Below, piece by piece: positions 1 through 10,941 of a DNA stretch of 64,000 nucleotides. Position 1 is the stretch's first letter; each line of letters opens with the position of its first letter. The notes beneath the pieces were generated by a model, which did no database searches, was not told where the DNA came from, and saw nothing but the letters and a program-made list of their open reading frames with translations. Made by a program: the position numbers and the translations under genes. The DNA comes from Coriobacteriaceae bacterium EMTCatB1. GTDB lineage: Bacteria; Actinomycetota; Coriobacteriia; Anaerosomatales; Anaerosomataceae. Location of the stretch: assembly GCA_001950395.1 (NCBI GenBank), contig BDLO01000001.1, positions 1,463,979-1,527,978 on the forward strand. Reading direction: 5' to 3'.

Positions 1-81
1 CGTACGCTTCCGCTGCTTTTCGAGTGGCCCTCCGCGTCAGCGGATCGGGCACTGCGGCCCAGAAACAAATTCTTCGAAATC

Positions 82-608
82 TGTGGATACTGGGGAAAAC
101 GCAGGATTCTATCGTGTGGAACCTGTGGATAACGCTTCACGCGCGATTGTTGGAGGTTTCTGCCCTCTGCTAGAATCGCCGCTGTCGCAGAGCTGGGATA
201 GATCGGCTCTTGACCTTGAAAAACTGCAGGTAAACGCCCTGTCCATACCGAATGACGCACGGAACTCGCGCAATGCGCCGCATCAGTGGCGCCACATTGC
301 GCGACCCGGTCGGCCGATTGTCCACCCTATCCACAGTGGTGGTTCGCACAACCGGTCTCGCCGACCCGTTTTCTTGGGTTTTCCATCGCGGCCTCGTTCG
401 CGCGACGGTGTTCGAGGGTGCTTTCCGGGCCTTGATTCCTCGATTGTCCACAGATGTGGAAACCTCTGTGGATATCGGCGGAAAGCAGCCGCTCGAGGCA
501 TTCCGCGCCCTTCGGCTACCGGTCGCTGCCGTGGAGGGATCGTTCGTGTCCTTCGTCTCGGTCCGTGCGAATCGATGTGGACAAGTTTGTGGACGGCTTT
601 GTGGATGC
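82..608. other. oriC: oriC-like DnaA-box cluster, upstream part
   Basis: This 632-base non-coding stretch holds about eleven DnaA-box-like nonamers. In TGTGGA orientation they are at 82-90, 115-123, 124-132 (TGTGGATAA, a perfect box), 455-463, 467-475, 576-584, 588-596 and 600-608. In TNTCCAC orientation they are at 318-326, 327-335 and 444-452. Some boxes abut head-to-tail (115/124, 318/327). Others repeat every 12 bp (455/467 and 576/588/600). An AT-richer stretch lies at about 60-82. Together with the downstream dnaA this indicates one half of the chromosomal origin. Bases 1-80 show nothing else recognisable. The boxes are seen directly; origin function is inferred. Confidence 0.8.
147..176 (+). 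promoter_or_regulatory. Candidate promoter of the dnaA operon
   Basis: TTGTTG at 147-152 and TAGAAT at 171-176 are separated by 18 bp, a sigma-A-like spacing. The promoter lies inside the upstream DnaA-box cluster, with a perfect box just before it at 124-132. Transcription of the ATPase-dnaA operon could therefore be subject to DnaA autoregulation. The operon control is inferred from position only. Confidence 0.4.
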
Positions 609-632
609 GCACTCTTTCGGAGAGGGGGTTCG

Positions 633-1463
633 ATGAGACAGTTCTACGGCGAGGCGGGCTCGGCGCACGCCAGTACGCTTCTTGATCGCCGATCTCACGC
701 CCCTACGTCGTATCGCCTTTCCGACACCAGGGGTTCGCTTCGCGCACGGATCGCCGTGTACGACTCGCCCGCAGCCCCGCCGCGCGTGCAGGACGTGTCC
801 TCAGACGAGCCGTGCGATTTCATCGACAAGCTATCGTCGACCGTGTACGAGTTGTCTCATCAGGCCGGGGGATCCATACCGTTCGTCGTGATCCGAGAGA
901 TAGCAGAGAACCTCATCCACGCCGACTTCCGCGAGGCCGTCATCACGATCCAGGACGGCGGCAACACTGTCCGCTTCTCCGACCAGGGTCCTGGCATCCC
1001 CGACAAGGAGCGTGCGCTGCTGCCTGGCTTCTCCACCGCGTCTGCGAGCATGAAAACCGTCATCCGCGGGGTCGGCTCCGGTCTCCCGGTTGCGCGAGAG
1101 TGCCTGTCTTTCAGCGGCGGTACGCTGTCGCTTGATGACAACCTTGGACAGGGAACGGTCGTTACGCTGTCTGTCTCTGCACCCGCGACGCATCCTCGCG
1201 CGAGCCAAAGCCGCGAGACCTCGTCGATCCCGCGTCTTTCTACGAGGCAGAAGCAGATCTTGTCGCTCGCCCTCGAGCTCGGCGCCATCGGGCCGTCGGC
1301 TGTGTCGCGCGAGCTCGGCATCGGCCTTTCCACGGCCTACCGCGACCTCGAAACTCTCGAGCGGCTTTCGCTGCTTGCGTGCGACGACACCGGGAAGCGC
1401 TCGCTCACTCCTCTTGGGGAGCGTGTCCTCGTCCAGCTCCTTGAAGGGGGAGCGGGGCTATGA
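633..1463 (+). CDS. GHKL-ATPase / winged-helix protein preceding dnaA
   Basis: This 276-residue protein of unknown role combines an Hsp90/histidine-kinase-type ATP-binding fold with a C-terminal winged-helix domain. The N-box (E88..N93) is in IREIAENLIHADF, G1 is DQGPGIP near 117-123, and G2 is GVGSG near 146-150. The HTH-like segment spans about 202-265 and contains AVSRELGIGLSTAYRDLE. No His-phosphorylation domain, sensor domain or membrane segment is visible, so it is not an ordinary sensor kinase. The start at 633 was chosen because GGAGAGGGGG precedes it; the frame extends further upstream, but through the DnaA boxes. Its stop overlaps the dnaA start as ATGA, implying translational coupling. 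A nucleotide-responsive regulator of replication initiation or of the dnaA operon is plausible but is only inferred from position. Confidence 0.8.
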   Translation: MRQFYGEAGSAHASTLLDRRSHAPTSYRLSDTRGSLRARIAVYDSPAAPPRVQDVSSDEPCDFIDKLSSTVYELSHQAGGSIPFVVIREIAENLIHADFREAVITIQDGGNTVRFSDQGPGIPDKERALLPGFSTASASMKTVIRGVGSGLPVARECLSFSGGTLSLDDNLGQGTVVTLSVSAPATHPRASQSRETSSIPRLSTRQKQILSLALELGAIGPSAVSRELGIGLSTAYRDLETLERLSLLACDDTGKRSLTPLGERVLVQLLEGGAGL

Positions 1464-2842
1464 CCCTCGTCGATACCACCACCTTGTGGTCGCAAGCTCT
1501 CGAAGTCGTGCGCTCCGAGCTCAACACGCCGACGTTCAAGACGTGGTTCGAGCACACTGCGCCCCTGCGTTTTGTCGAGGACGTCTTTGTTGTGGGGGTG
1601 GCGAACGAGTTTGCTCGCGATTGGCTGGAGTCACGCTACTCAGGGCTGCTGGCCGCGGCCTTGAGTCAAGCAGCGGGCCGGCCCTTGAAAGTCGCGTTCG
1701 AAGTCTCTGAGGTCTCCGCGAACCTCGCAGACAGGGCCGCCGTCGAGACCCAGCACGAGCCCGATCGCATGCCGGGCCCGAGCACTCGTCGCCGGGACGA
1801 TGGGGACGGCGGGTTCAACCCGAAGTACACCTTCGACTCGTTCGTCGTCGGATCCTCGAACGAGTTCGCCTACCACGCTGCTCTCGCCGTGGCCGAGACT
1901 CCCGGCGGTGCGTACAACCCTCTCTACATCTACGGAGGTGTAGGCCTCGGCAAGACGCATCTTCTGCAGGCCATAGGCCACTACGTAGCCGCGAGCTTTC
2001 CCCACAAGAAGGTCAAGTACGTGTCGAGCGAGCAGTTCACGAACGACTTCATCAACTCCATCGGCGATCGCGACAAGAGCCGCATCGATGGCTTCCGGCG
2101 GCAGTACCGAACCAATGACGTTCTCCTCGTGGACGACATCCAGTTCATCGCCGGCAAAGAGCAGACCCAGGAGGAGTTCTTCCACACGTTCAACGCGCTT
2201 CAGCAAGCCGGAAAGCAAATCGTCCTCTCGTCGGACAAGCCGCCCAAGGACATCGGTAACATCGAGGATCGCCTGCGGAGCCGATTCGAGATGGGTCTCA
2301 TCACAGACATCCAACCCCCTGAGCTGGAGACGCGCATCGCGATCCTTCGACGCAAAGTCGAGGCTGAGCGCTTGCTGGTGCCAGACGAGGTGCTTTCTTT
2401 CGTGGCTGAGCGCATCGCCAGCAACATCAGGGAGCTCGAAGGTGCCTTGATCAGAATCGTGGCGTTCAGTTCGCTCACACGAACACCTATAGACCTTGAT
2501 CTTGCGTCTGCGGTGCTTAAAGACATCTTCCCAGAGCGCACGGCGCGACCAATCTCCATCTCAACCATCCAACAGGAGGTATGCAAGTTCTACGGAATCT
2601 CGAAGAGCGACCTTACCGGCAGCAAGCGCTCTCAGACCTACGTCTATCCTCGGCAGATAGCCATGTACCTTGCACGCGAGTTGACTGACTTCTCTTTGCC
2701 TCGGATCGGACAGGAGTTCGGTGGACGCGATCACACGACCGTGATACACGCCACAGCCAAGATCCGGAAGCTCATGAACGAGCAGCGCGAGGTTTACAAT
2801 CAAGTCCAGACGCTGACAAACCTCATAAAGCAGCGGAGTTGA
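1460..2842 (+). CDS. dnaA: Chromosomal replication initiator protein DnaA
   Basis: DnaA binds DnaA boxes and, as an ATP-bound filament, opens the origin and loads the helicase. All four domains are present in 460 residues. Domain I spans about 1-90 (WSQALEVVRSEL...FKTWF) and a variable linker follows at about 90-120. The AAA+ core has Walker A GGVGLGKT at 159-166, Walker B LLVDDIQF at 222-229 and the arginine-finger region RLRSRFEMG at 271-279. Domain IV carries the DNA-binding signature GGRDHTTVIHA at 421-431. The start overlaps the previous gene's stop by 4 bp. A second DnaA-box cluster follows the stop. Identification is certain. Confidence 0.99.
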   Translation: MTLVDTTTLWSQALEVVRSELNTPTFKTWFEHTAPLRFVEDVFVVGVANEFARDWLESRYSGLLAAALSQAAGRPLKVAFEVSEVSANLADRAAVETQHEPDRMPGPSTRRRDDGDGGFNPKYTFDSFVVGSSNEFAYHAALAVAETPGGAYNPLYIYGGVGLGKTHLLQAIGHYVAASFPHKKVKYVSSEQFTNDFINSIGDRDKSRIDGFRRQYRTNDVLLVDDIQFIAGKEQTQEEFFHTFNALQQAGKQIVLSSDKPPKDIGNIEDRLRSRFEMGLITDIQPPELETRIAILRRKVEAERLLVPDEVLSFVAERIASNIRELEGALIRIVAFSSLTRTPIDLDLASAVLKDIFPERTARPISISTIQQEVCKFYGISKSDLTGSKRSQTYVYPRQIAMYLARELTDFSLPRIGQEFGGRDHTTVIHATAKIRKLMNEQREVYNQVQTLTNLIKQRS

Positions 2843-2870
2843 TAACTGTGTGGGAACGCGGTTCGCACGT

Positions 2871-3024
2871 TGTGGAAAAACGCCGTGGATTGTCGATACC
2901 TCATGGATTCGCCCGAGCTTGTGTGCGGACCGGTGTTCTATCCACAACCTGTTTCCTCATGGATACACCCGAGACGAACTCGAAATACCCAGGTTATCCA
3001 CATTGTCCACAGCTCTGATTATTA
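2871..3024. other. oriC: oriC, dnaA-dnaN part, with adjacent DnaA boxes and AT-rich element
   Basis: The 218-bp dnaA-dnaN spacer carries CTATCCACA at 2938-2946, a perfect TTATCCACA at 2994-3002 immediately followed by TTGTCCACA at 3003-3011, and a reverse-oriented TGTGGAAAA at 2871-2879. Past the tandem boxes lies a short GC step and then TTATTA at 3019-3024. This arrangement resembles the box-GC-trio layout of the Bacillus-type unwinding element. Melting at this spot is an inference. Together with 82-608 it makes a bipartite origin flanking two genes. Confidence 0.75.
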
Positions 3025-3060
3025 CGGTGAGGGTTGTTTGAAGAAGAGAGAGGAACAGTA

Positions 3061-4158
3061 ATGAAGGTCTCCATCGCGCGATCCGAGCTAGCCAACGCCC
3101 TGTCCATCATCAACCGAGGCCTCTCTTCTCGTACCACGCTACCGATCCTCTCCGGCGTCCTGTTCACGGCAGACGGCGATTCCCTGTTCTTGAATTCCAC
3201 GGATCTTGACGTGTCTGTGAAGACCCGCGTGGCAGCTCGTGTCGATGAACCTGGAAGCGCAGTGCTTCCAGGACGCCTCACAGGGGACATCGTAAGAAGC
3301 CTTCCTGAGGGCGCGGTGGAGATCGAGACGGAAGGCACGGCTGCGCGCGTGTCGTGTTCCACGAGCTCATTCAAGTTGAAGACTCTGTCCCCAGACGAGT
3401 TTCCTCGGTTCCCAGAAGTGACCAAAGAGGACGAGATCACAATCGAAGCTTCTCTGTTCGCCACGATGGTTCAGAAGGTCGCACGGGCGGTCAGCAAGGA
3501 CGAGACGAGACCGGTGCTCACCGGAGCGCTCGTGAAAGCCGCAAGCGGCGTGCTGACGATGGTCTCTACCGACTCGTACAGACTGTGTCTCGTTGAAGCG
3601 CCGATAGACGAGGAGAGTCAGTCGTTCGAGGCGGTCATACCCGGAAGGGCCCTCGAAGACGTCTCGAAGCTCGTCTCCGGCTCAGAAAACGTCGTGGTTG
3701 CATCTTCTCAGAACCAAATCGTCTTCGCCTTCCAAGAAACGACGTTTGTGACGAGACGTATCGAGGGAGTGTTTCCGAACTATCAGCAACTTCTGCCATC
3801 TGAATACGAGACACGCGTGACCGCAGACAGAGAAGAGCTCCTCGCAGCTGTCCGTCGTGTGTCCTTGATGGCGCAGCACAGCGCACCGGTGCGAGTCGCC
3901 GTCGTGCCCGAGGAACGCACGGTTGCTCTGTCTGCCCAGACACACGACGTCGGCGAAGCAGCAGAGGTCATCGAAGCGGACGTCGAAGGACAGCCGGTGG
4001 AGATGGCGTTCAATCACGCGTACCTGGCAGACGGCATCCAGGGGGCGGACAGCGAGAAGATCACGATTGACATCATCAGCCCTATGAAGCCGGGAGTCAT
4101 CAGGGCTGCCGACCAAGTCTCGTACACCTACCTGTTGATGCCTGTTCGGCTCGGCTAA
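3061..4158 (+). CDS. dnaN: DNA polymerase III beta subunit (sliding clamp)
   Basis: This is the ring-shaped processivity clamp that tethers replicative polymerase to DNA. The protein is 365 residues with the expected three-domain beta-clamp fold. It starts MKVSIARSELANALSIINRG, has the conserved RTTLPILSGVL segment near residue 30, and ends with YTYLLMPVRL, the usual C-terminal clamp motif. The ATG at 3061 is preceded by AGAGAGGAAC. An upstream TTG in the same frame at 3034 is less likely because it has no good ribosome site. Only 3 bases separate it from recF, so dnaN, recF and dciA are probably one transcript starting from the origin spacer. Confidence 0.99.
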   Translation: MKVSIARSELANALSIINRGLSSRTTLPILSGVLFTADGDSLFLNSTDLDVSVKTRVAARVDEPGSAVLPGRLTGDIVRSLPEGAVEIETEGTAARVSCSTSSFKLKTLSPDEFPRFPEVTKEDEITIEASLFATMVQKVARAVSKDETRPVLTGALVKAASGVLTMVSTDSYRLCLVEAPIDEESQSFEAVIPGRALEDVSKLVSGSENVVVASSQNQIVFAFQETTFVTRRIEGVFPNYQQLLPSEYETRVTADREELLAAVRRVSLMAQHSAPVRVAVVPEERTVALSAQTHDVGEAAEVIEADVEGQPVEMAFNHAYLADGIQGADSEKITIDIISPMKPGVIRAADQVSYTYLLMPVRLG

Positions 4159-4161
4159 GAC

Positions 4162-5262
4162 GTGTCGTTCCTGATCGACCGCATCACGCTCGAGAACTTC
4201 AGGAACCACAGGTCCTTGGAGGTCGGACCGCTGGGAGGAACGACGGTCGTCCTTGGACCGAACGGCGCAGGCAAGACGAACGTCCTCGAAGCCATAGACC
4301 TCGTCGTAAGCGGAAGGTCGTTCCGGAACGCCCGGCTAGAGGACATCGTCACGTGGGGCGAACACCGTGCTTGCGTAACCATGCGCGGCCTCAGGGACTC
4401 GACCGAGGTCGTAATCCAGGAACGGTTCGACGTGGACGGCGATCGCAGGCTGTCTGTTGATGGTCTCGAACGCAAGCGTAGAAGCGAGGCGCTTCACGGG
4501 GCGCACACCGTGGTGTTCAGACCAGACGACCTCGAGCTGGTCAAGGGGCCTGCGGATGCGAGAAGAGATGCCCTCGACGCGCTCGGAAGCAGACTATCGG
4601 AGGTATACGCACACACCCGCAGGGAGTACCACAAGGTCGTGCGGCACCGGAACGTGTTGCTGAGGGAGTGGAAGGCGTCATCGGCCGACCTGGAGGTATG
4701 GACGCTTCAAGCGATCGTGCTGGGGGCGCGTCTTCTCGTGCACAGACGAAGGCTCGTGGCACGGCTCTTCAGCAACATCCGGGAGAGTCATAGCAGACTG
4801 AGCGACGGGCAGGAGCTCACGGTCGAGTATCACGACAGGTGCGGACTGGGCATCACGGATCCGGCAGTGGAGCTGACAGTTGAAGAAGCACGAGAGGCCC
4901 TCGCGTCGGAGTTTGCCGCGCGTTCAGAAGACGAGCGCAGAAGAGCGACGACTGTAGTCGGACCCCACCGGGACGACATCGTGCTGTTGCTCGACGGCAG
5001 AGAAGCACGGCGGTTCGCCTCCCAAGGACAGCAGAGAAGCATCGCGCTCGCGTGGCGCATCGGCGAGGTCGGCACGATCGAGGACGTGTCAGGGGAACGG
5101 CCTATCCTGCTTCTGGACGACGTCATGTCGGAGTTGGACGAGAGCAGGAGGAACGCGCTCCAGACGTGCATGAGCGAGGCCGCGCAGACGATACTGACGA
5201 CGACCGATCTGTCGCACGTGCGTGCGACCCGCGGAGACGCCGTCGTCGTCGAGCTGGGATGA
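4162..5262 (+). CDS. recF: DNA replication and repair protein RecF
   Basis: RecF is an SMC/ABC-like ATPase that acts with RecO and RecR to load RecA at gapped DNA. The 366-residue protein opens with the family hallmark ITLENFRNHRSLE. Walker A GPNGAGKT is at 32-39. The C-terminal part carries the ABC-type QQRS segment near residue 290 and the Walker B region ILLLDDVMSELDESRR near 315-330. Translation starts at GTG, three bases after the dnaN stop. Position between dnaN and dciA is the classical arrangement. Confidence 0.98.
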   Translation: MSFLIDRITLENFRNHRSLEVGPLGGTTVVLGPNGAGKTNVLEAIDLVVSGRSFRNARLEDIVTWGEHRACVTMRGLRDSTEVVIQERFDVDGDRRLSVDGLERKRRSEALHGAHTVVFRPDDLELVKGPADARRDALDALGSRLSEVYAHTRREYHKVVRHRNVLLREWKASSADLEVWTLQAIVLGARLLVHRRRLVARLFSNIRESHSRLSDGQELTVEYHDRCGLGITDPAVELTVEEAREALASEFAARSEDERRRATTVVGPHRDDIVLLLDGREARRFASQGQQRSIALAWRIGEVGTIEDVSGERPILLLDDVMSELDESRRNALQTCMSEAAQTILTTTDLSHVRATRGDAVVVELG

Positions 5263-5266
5263 GGAG

Positions 5267-5776
5267 ATGGGCAGGACCAAAAGGATCGGCAAGGCGGTCC
5301 GGGCGGGCGACATCGCCGAGACGTTGTTGAAGCGGAGCGACCGCCGCGGAGGCCTGGCTGGCGCGCGCGTGTGCAGGGCGTGGGATGTCGTCGCAGGCCC
5401 GGCCGTCGCCGCCCACTCCAAAGCGGTGCGCGTGACTGAAGGCGAGCTCCTCGTGGCGGTCGATTCCCCGGCGTGGGCGAGCGAGCTTTCGTTGATGAGC
5501 GCGCAGTTCTTGGCGGAGCTGCAACGCAGATTCGGAAAGGACGCGGTAAGGACCATCCGCTTCAGTGTGTCGAGGGCCGTGCACATGCGCAGCGAGTCAG
5601 ACGAGAGGCCGGCTGCAGAAGCCGATGTCGCGAACCGGCCGACGCAGGAGGAGATCGAAGCCGCGTTGAGCGAGGTTCCGCCAAGCGTCACAGACCCGGT
5701 ACTCAGGAACGCCATCGCGAGAGCGTCTGCTGCCTTGCAGAAGACGCGGAGCTCACGGTCCGACACGTCCTTGTAG
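5267..5776 (+). CDS. dciA: DciA-like protein (DUF721)
   Basis: DUF721/DciA proteins are ancestral helicase operators that load the replicative DnaB helicase in bacteria lacking DnaC. This 169-residue protein shows the domain core at about 10-100: a W in CRAWDVVAGPAVAAHS, then GELLVAVDSPAWASELSLM. These match the W..VVG..ia.hs / L.V.v.s.aWa.eL pattern. The C-terminal half is charged and low in structure (about 105-169). ATG 5267 lies 4 bases past the recF stop with GGATGAGGAG just before it. Its place between recF and gyrB is typical for actinobacteria. Assignment is by motif and position. Confidence 0.88.
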   Translation: MGRTKRIGKAVRAGDIAETLLKRSDRRGGLAGARVCRAWDVVAGPAVAAHSKAVRVTEGELLVAVDSPAWASELSLMSAQFLAELQRRFGKDAVRTIRFSVSRAVHMRSESDERPAAEADVANRPTQEEIEAALSEVPPSVTDPVLRNAIARASAALQKTRSSRSDTSL

Positions 5777-5836
5777 GAGCGCTTGCGACGGCGGTCGGCC
5801 CAGCGTGTGGGCACTACCCGTTGTGCTAGAATGTGA

Positions 5837-7801
<1,965 letters not shown>

Positions 7802-7830
7802 GGCCGGCACGCGGAGGCGGGCGACACGAG

Positions 7831-8358
7831 ATGGGCGATGTCCCGCGCAGAGAGCCACGGAAGTTCGAGCCGCCTCCTTGGGAGCGCGAAGCCTTCGAGG
7901 AGCTGAGGCGCCGCAAAGAGCAAGAGCAGGCGGAACGGGAGCTCGAAGAGGCGCTGGAGCGAGCGCGCGTGGCAGCGGAGCAACCGCCGGCGGAGCAGGC
8001 CGGAGCTCCAGAGGCGAGGCCGGTCGCGGAGCAGGCAGCTCCCCAGGGCGAAGGTCGTCCGGCACAGATAGACGAGCGTCAGGTGGAGCGGATGCTGATC
8101 CAGCTCTCGCTCGAGGAGCCGAGGGCGACCCAGCAGGTCTCGACGGTCGCCACGGCTGTCGCGGCAGGCATGGCGGCAGCAGGGCTCGGGTTCGTCGTGT
8201 GGTCCGCTGTGCTGTTCGCGCGGACGCGAGCGACCACCGACGCCGTGCCAGCGGCATCGCCGCTGGTGACGACGATCGCGTCGCTGCTGATGATGCTGTG
8301 GGGCTTCATGATGATCGGCGGCGCTGTGCTGCTGTGGAGAAGGCACAACGTGCGATGA
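7831..8358 (+). CDS. Small membrane protein between gyrB and gyrA, function unknown
   Basis: This 175-residue protein belongs to no family I recognise. Residues 1-95 are highly charged and Pro/Glu/Ala rich. They include a predicted coiled coil around 20-55 (EELRRRKEQEQAERELEEAL) and a Gln/Pro/Glu-rich linker. Two hydrophobic helices follow at about 105-127 and 145-167, and the protein ends in WRRHNVR. This suggests a membrane anchor with a cytoplasmic acidic/helical arm. GGAGGCGGG precedes the ATG. It sits 29 bases after gyrB, and gyrA's start region follows directly, so it is probably co-transcribed with gyrase. Any link to supercoiling or the nucleoid is speculation. Confidence 0.72.
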   Translation: MGDVPRREPRKFEPPPWEREAFEELRRRKEQEQAERELEEALERARVAAEQPPAEQAGAPEARPVAEQAAPQGEGRPAQIDERQVERMLIQLSLEEPRATQQVSTVATAVAAGMAAAGLGFVVWSAVLFARTRATTDAVPAASPLVTTIASLLMMLWGFMMIGGAVLLWRRHNVR

Positions 8359-8379
8359 ATGATGGTGAGGAGCGAAAGC

Positions 8380-10941
8380 GTGTCTGACGAGACCCTGGGC
8401 GCAGGAACGATACTGCCCGTCGACATCGAAGAAGAGCTGAGGACGTCGTTCCTCGAATACTCGATGAGCGTCATCGTGGCGCGCGCCCTGCCCGACGTCC
8501 GCGATGGGCTCAAGCCCGTGCACCGGCGCATCTTGTACGCGATGAACGAGTCGGGCCTCACGCCCACGCGGCCCTACAAGAAGAGCGCGTGGACCGTGGG
8601 CGAAGTCATCGGCAAGTACCACCCCCACGGCGACCAGGCGGTCTACGACACGATGGTTCGCATGGCGCAGGACTTCGCGATGCGCGTGCCGCTCATCGAC
8701 GGTCACGGGAACTTCGGGTCGGTGGACGGCGACAGCGCGGCAGCCATGCGCTACACCGAGGCGCGCCTCCACCGCGCGGCCATGGAGCTTTTGCGCGACA
8801 TCGAGAAGGAGACCGTCGATTTCGGCCCCAACTACGACGAGTCGCTGCAGGAGCCGCTCGTCTTGCCGAGCCGATTCCCGCACCTGCTGGTGAACGGCAG
8901 CGCGGGCATCGCCGTCGGCATGGCGACCAACATTCCCCCGCACAACCTCGGCGAGGTCATCGACGCCACCATCCTGCTCATCGACAACCCCGACGCCACG
9001 GTCGACGACCTGCTCAAGGCGATGCCAGGCCCCGACTTCCCGACCGGCGGGGTCATCATGGGCCGCGACGGCATACGCAACGCCTACGAGACCGGCCGCG
9101 GCAGCATCAAGGTCCGCGGCAAGGCGCACATCGAGCAGACCTCGACGGGCAAGATGCGCATCATCATCACGGAGATCCCGTACGGCGTGCAGAAGAGCAA
9201 GCTCGTCACGAAGATCGCCGACCTCGTCCGGGAGAAGAAGCTGCCGGAGATCTCGGATCTGCGCGACGAGTCCGACCGCAAGGGCATGCGGGTCGTCATC
9301 GAGCTCAAGCACTCGGCCGTCCCGCAGGTGGTGCTCAACAAGCTCTACAAGCACACGCCGCTCGAGACCGGCATGGGCATCATCCAGCTCGCGCTCGTCG
9401 ACGGCGTGCCGCGCACGCTCACGCTCAAGGAGATGCTCCACTACTACATCGAGCATCAGAAGGAGGTCATCACCCGCAGGACCAGGTACGACCTCCGCAA
9501 GGCCGAGGAGCGGGCGCACATCCTCGAGGGCTACATCATCGCGCTCGACAACATCGACGAGGTCATCGCCATCATCAAGTCGAGCGAGGACGACGCCGAG
9601 GCCAAGCAGCGGCTGATGGAGCGGTTCGGGCTCTCGGAGGCCCAGACCGAGGCGATCCTGGAGATGCGGCTGCGCCGCCTGACCGGGCTCGAGCGCCACA
9701 AGATCGAAGAGGAGCTCGCGGACCTGCGCGAGAAGATCGCCTGGTACAAGAAGGTGCTCGCGGATGTCCGGCTGGTGCTCCAGATCATCAAAGACGAGCT
9801 CTTGGAGATCAAGGCGAAGCACGCGGATCCGCGGCGCACCGAGATCACCGGTGTCGTGGAGGACCTCGACGTCGAGGACCTCATCGCCGAGGAGGACATG
9901 GTCGTCACCATCACGAAGCGCGGCTACGTCAAGCGTCTCCCAGTGGCCACCTATCGACAGCAGCGCCGCGGCGGCAAGGGGATCAGCGGCGTCAACCTGA
10001 AAGACGGCGACTTCGTCGAGCACCTCTTCATCAGCTCGACGCACGACTACGTGCTGTTCTTCTCCAACAGGGGCAAGGTGTACCGCATGAAGGTCCACGA
10101 GCTGCCGCTCGGCTCGCGCCACGCGCGCGGCACGGCGGTCGTGAACCTCTTGCCGTTCGAGCAAGACGAACGCATCGCGGCGGTCATCACGACGCGGGAG
10201 TTCCGCTCCGACGAGTACCTGCTGTTCGCCACCGCGCGCGGCCTGGTCAAGAAGACCGCGATGCAGGCGTACGACCGGTCGCGCCGCGACGGCCTCATCG
10301 CCATCAACCTGCGGGACGACGACGAGCTCATCGCCGTGCGGCGAGTGCAGAAGGGCCAGCGCGTCGTGATGGTCTCGGCGGAGGGCAAGGCCATCGTCTT
10401 CGACGAGACGGACGTGCGACCCATGGGTCGGGACACGACGGGCGTGCGCGGCATGGGCGTCAAAGAGGGCGACCGTGTGCTCGGCATGGAGATCGCTGCA
10501 GAAGGCAACGACCTGTTCGTGGTGACCGAGCGCGGATACGGCAAGAGGACGCCGCTTTCGGAGTACCCGGTCCAGAAGCGTGGCGGCATGGGCGTGAAGA
10601 CGATCCAGGTGACGCCGAAGAAGGGTCGGCTCGCGGGGATGAAGGTCGTCGGGCCGGACCACGAGCTCATGCTCATCTCCGAAGAAGGCGTCGTCATCCG
10701 CGTGAAGGTGGAAGACATCAGCCGCCTCGGGCGCTCCACCCAGGGCGTCAAAGTGATGAACGTCGCAGAGACCGATCGGGTCTCCGCGATCGCGCGGGTG
10801 CGGGCCCAGGCGAAGCGCAAGCCGGTTCCGGAAGGCCAGCAGTCGCTGCTCGAGGAAGGGGCGCAGCCCTCTGCTCCTGCTAGCGATCGCGAGGCAGAGG
10901 CCGAAGAGCTCGTGGGCGAAGAGTTCGATGAGGAGGAGTGA
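8380..10941 (+). CDS. gyrA: DNA gyrase subunit A
   Basis: GyrA is the DNA-cleaving and DNA-wrapping subunit of gyrase. With the GTG start the protein is 853 residues. The catalytic Tyr is Y125 in [10 protein letters not shown]. The gyrase-specific wrapping motif QRRGGKG opens the C-terminal beta-pinwheel near residue 530, which distinguishes it from ParC. The acidic tail ends in EEFDEEE. GTG 8380 is preceded by GGTGAGGAG; in-frame ATGs at 8359 and 8362 are alternatives. The quinolone-determining segment reads [10 protein letters not shown], so residue 86 (E. coli Ser83 equivalent) is Gln while the Asp87 equivalent is kept. The end overlaps the next gene by 14 bp. Confidence 0.98.
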   Translation: MSDETLGAGTILPVDIEEELRTSFLEYSMSVIVARALPDVRDGLKPVHRRILYAMNESGLTPTRPYKKSAWTVGEVIGKYHPHGDQAVYDTMVRMAQDFAMRVPLIDGHGNFGSVDGDSAAAMRYTEARLHRAAMELLRDIEKETVDFGPNYDESLQEPLVLPSRFPHLLVNGSAGIAVGMATNIPPHNLGEVIDATILLIDNPDATVDDLLKAMPGPDFPTGGVIMGRDGIRNAYETGRGSIKVRGKAHIEQTSTGKMRIIITEIPYGVQKSKLVTKIADLVREKKLPEISDLRDESDRKGMRVVIELKHSAVPQVVLNKLYKHTPLETGMGIIQLALVDGVPRTLTLKEMLHYYIEHQKEVITRRTRYDLRKAEERAHILEGYIIALDNIDEVIAIIKSSEDDAEAKQRLMERFGLSEAQTEAILEMRLRRLTGLERHKIEEELADLREKIAWYKKVLADVRLVLQIIKDELLEIKAKHADPRRTEITGVVEDLDVEDLIAEEDMVVTITKRGYVKRLPVATYRQQRRGGKGISGVNLKDGDFVEHLFISSTHDYVLFFSNRGKVYRMKVHELPLGSRHARGTAVVNLLPFEQDERIAAVITTREFRSDEYLLFATARGLVKKTAMQAYDRSRRDGLIAINLRDDDELIAVRRVQKGQRVVMVSAEGKAIVFDETDVRPMGRDTTGVRGMGVKEGDRVLGMEIAAEGNDLFVVTERGYGKRTPLSEYPVQKRGGMGVKTIQVTPKKGRLAGMKVVGPDHELMLISEEGVVIRVKVEDISRLGRSTQGVKVMNVAETDRVSAIARVRAQAKRKPVPEGQQSLLEEGAQPSAPASDREAEAEELVGEEFDEEE

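Noticed and set aside
252-632. Extension of the pre-dnaA ATPase gene to an upstream ATG at 252
   Set aside because: The added 127 residues would be encoded by the DnaA-box cluster and have no family resemblance. A strong ribosome site precedes ATG 633.
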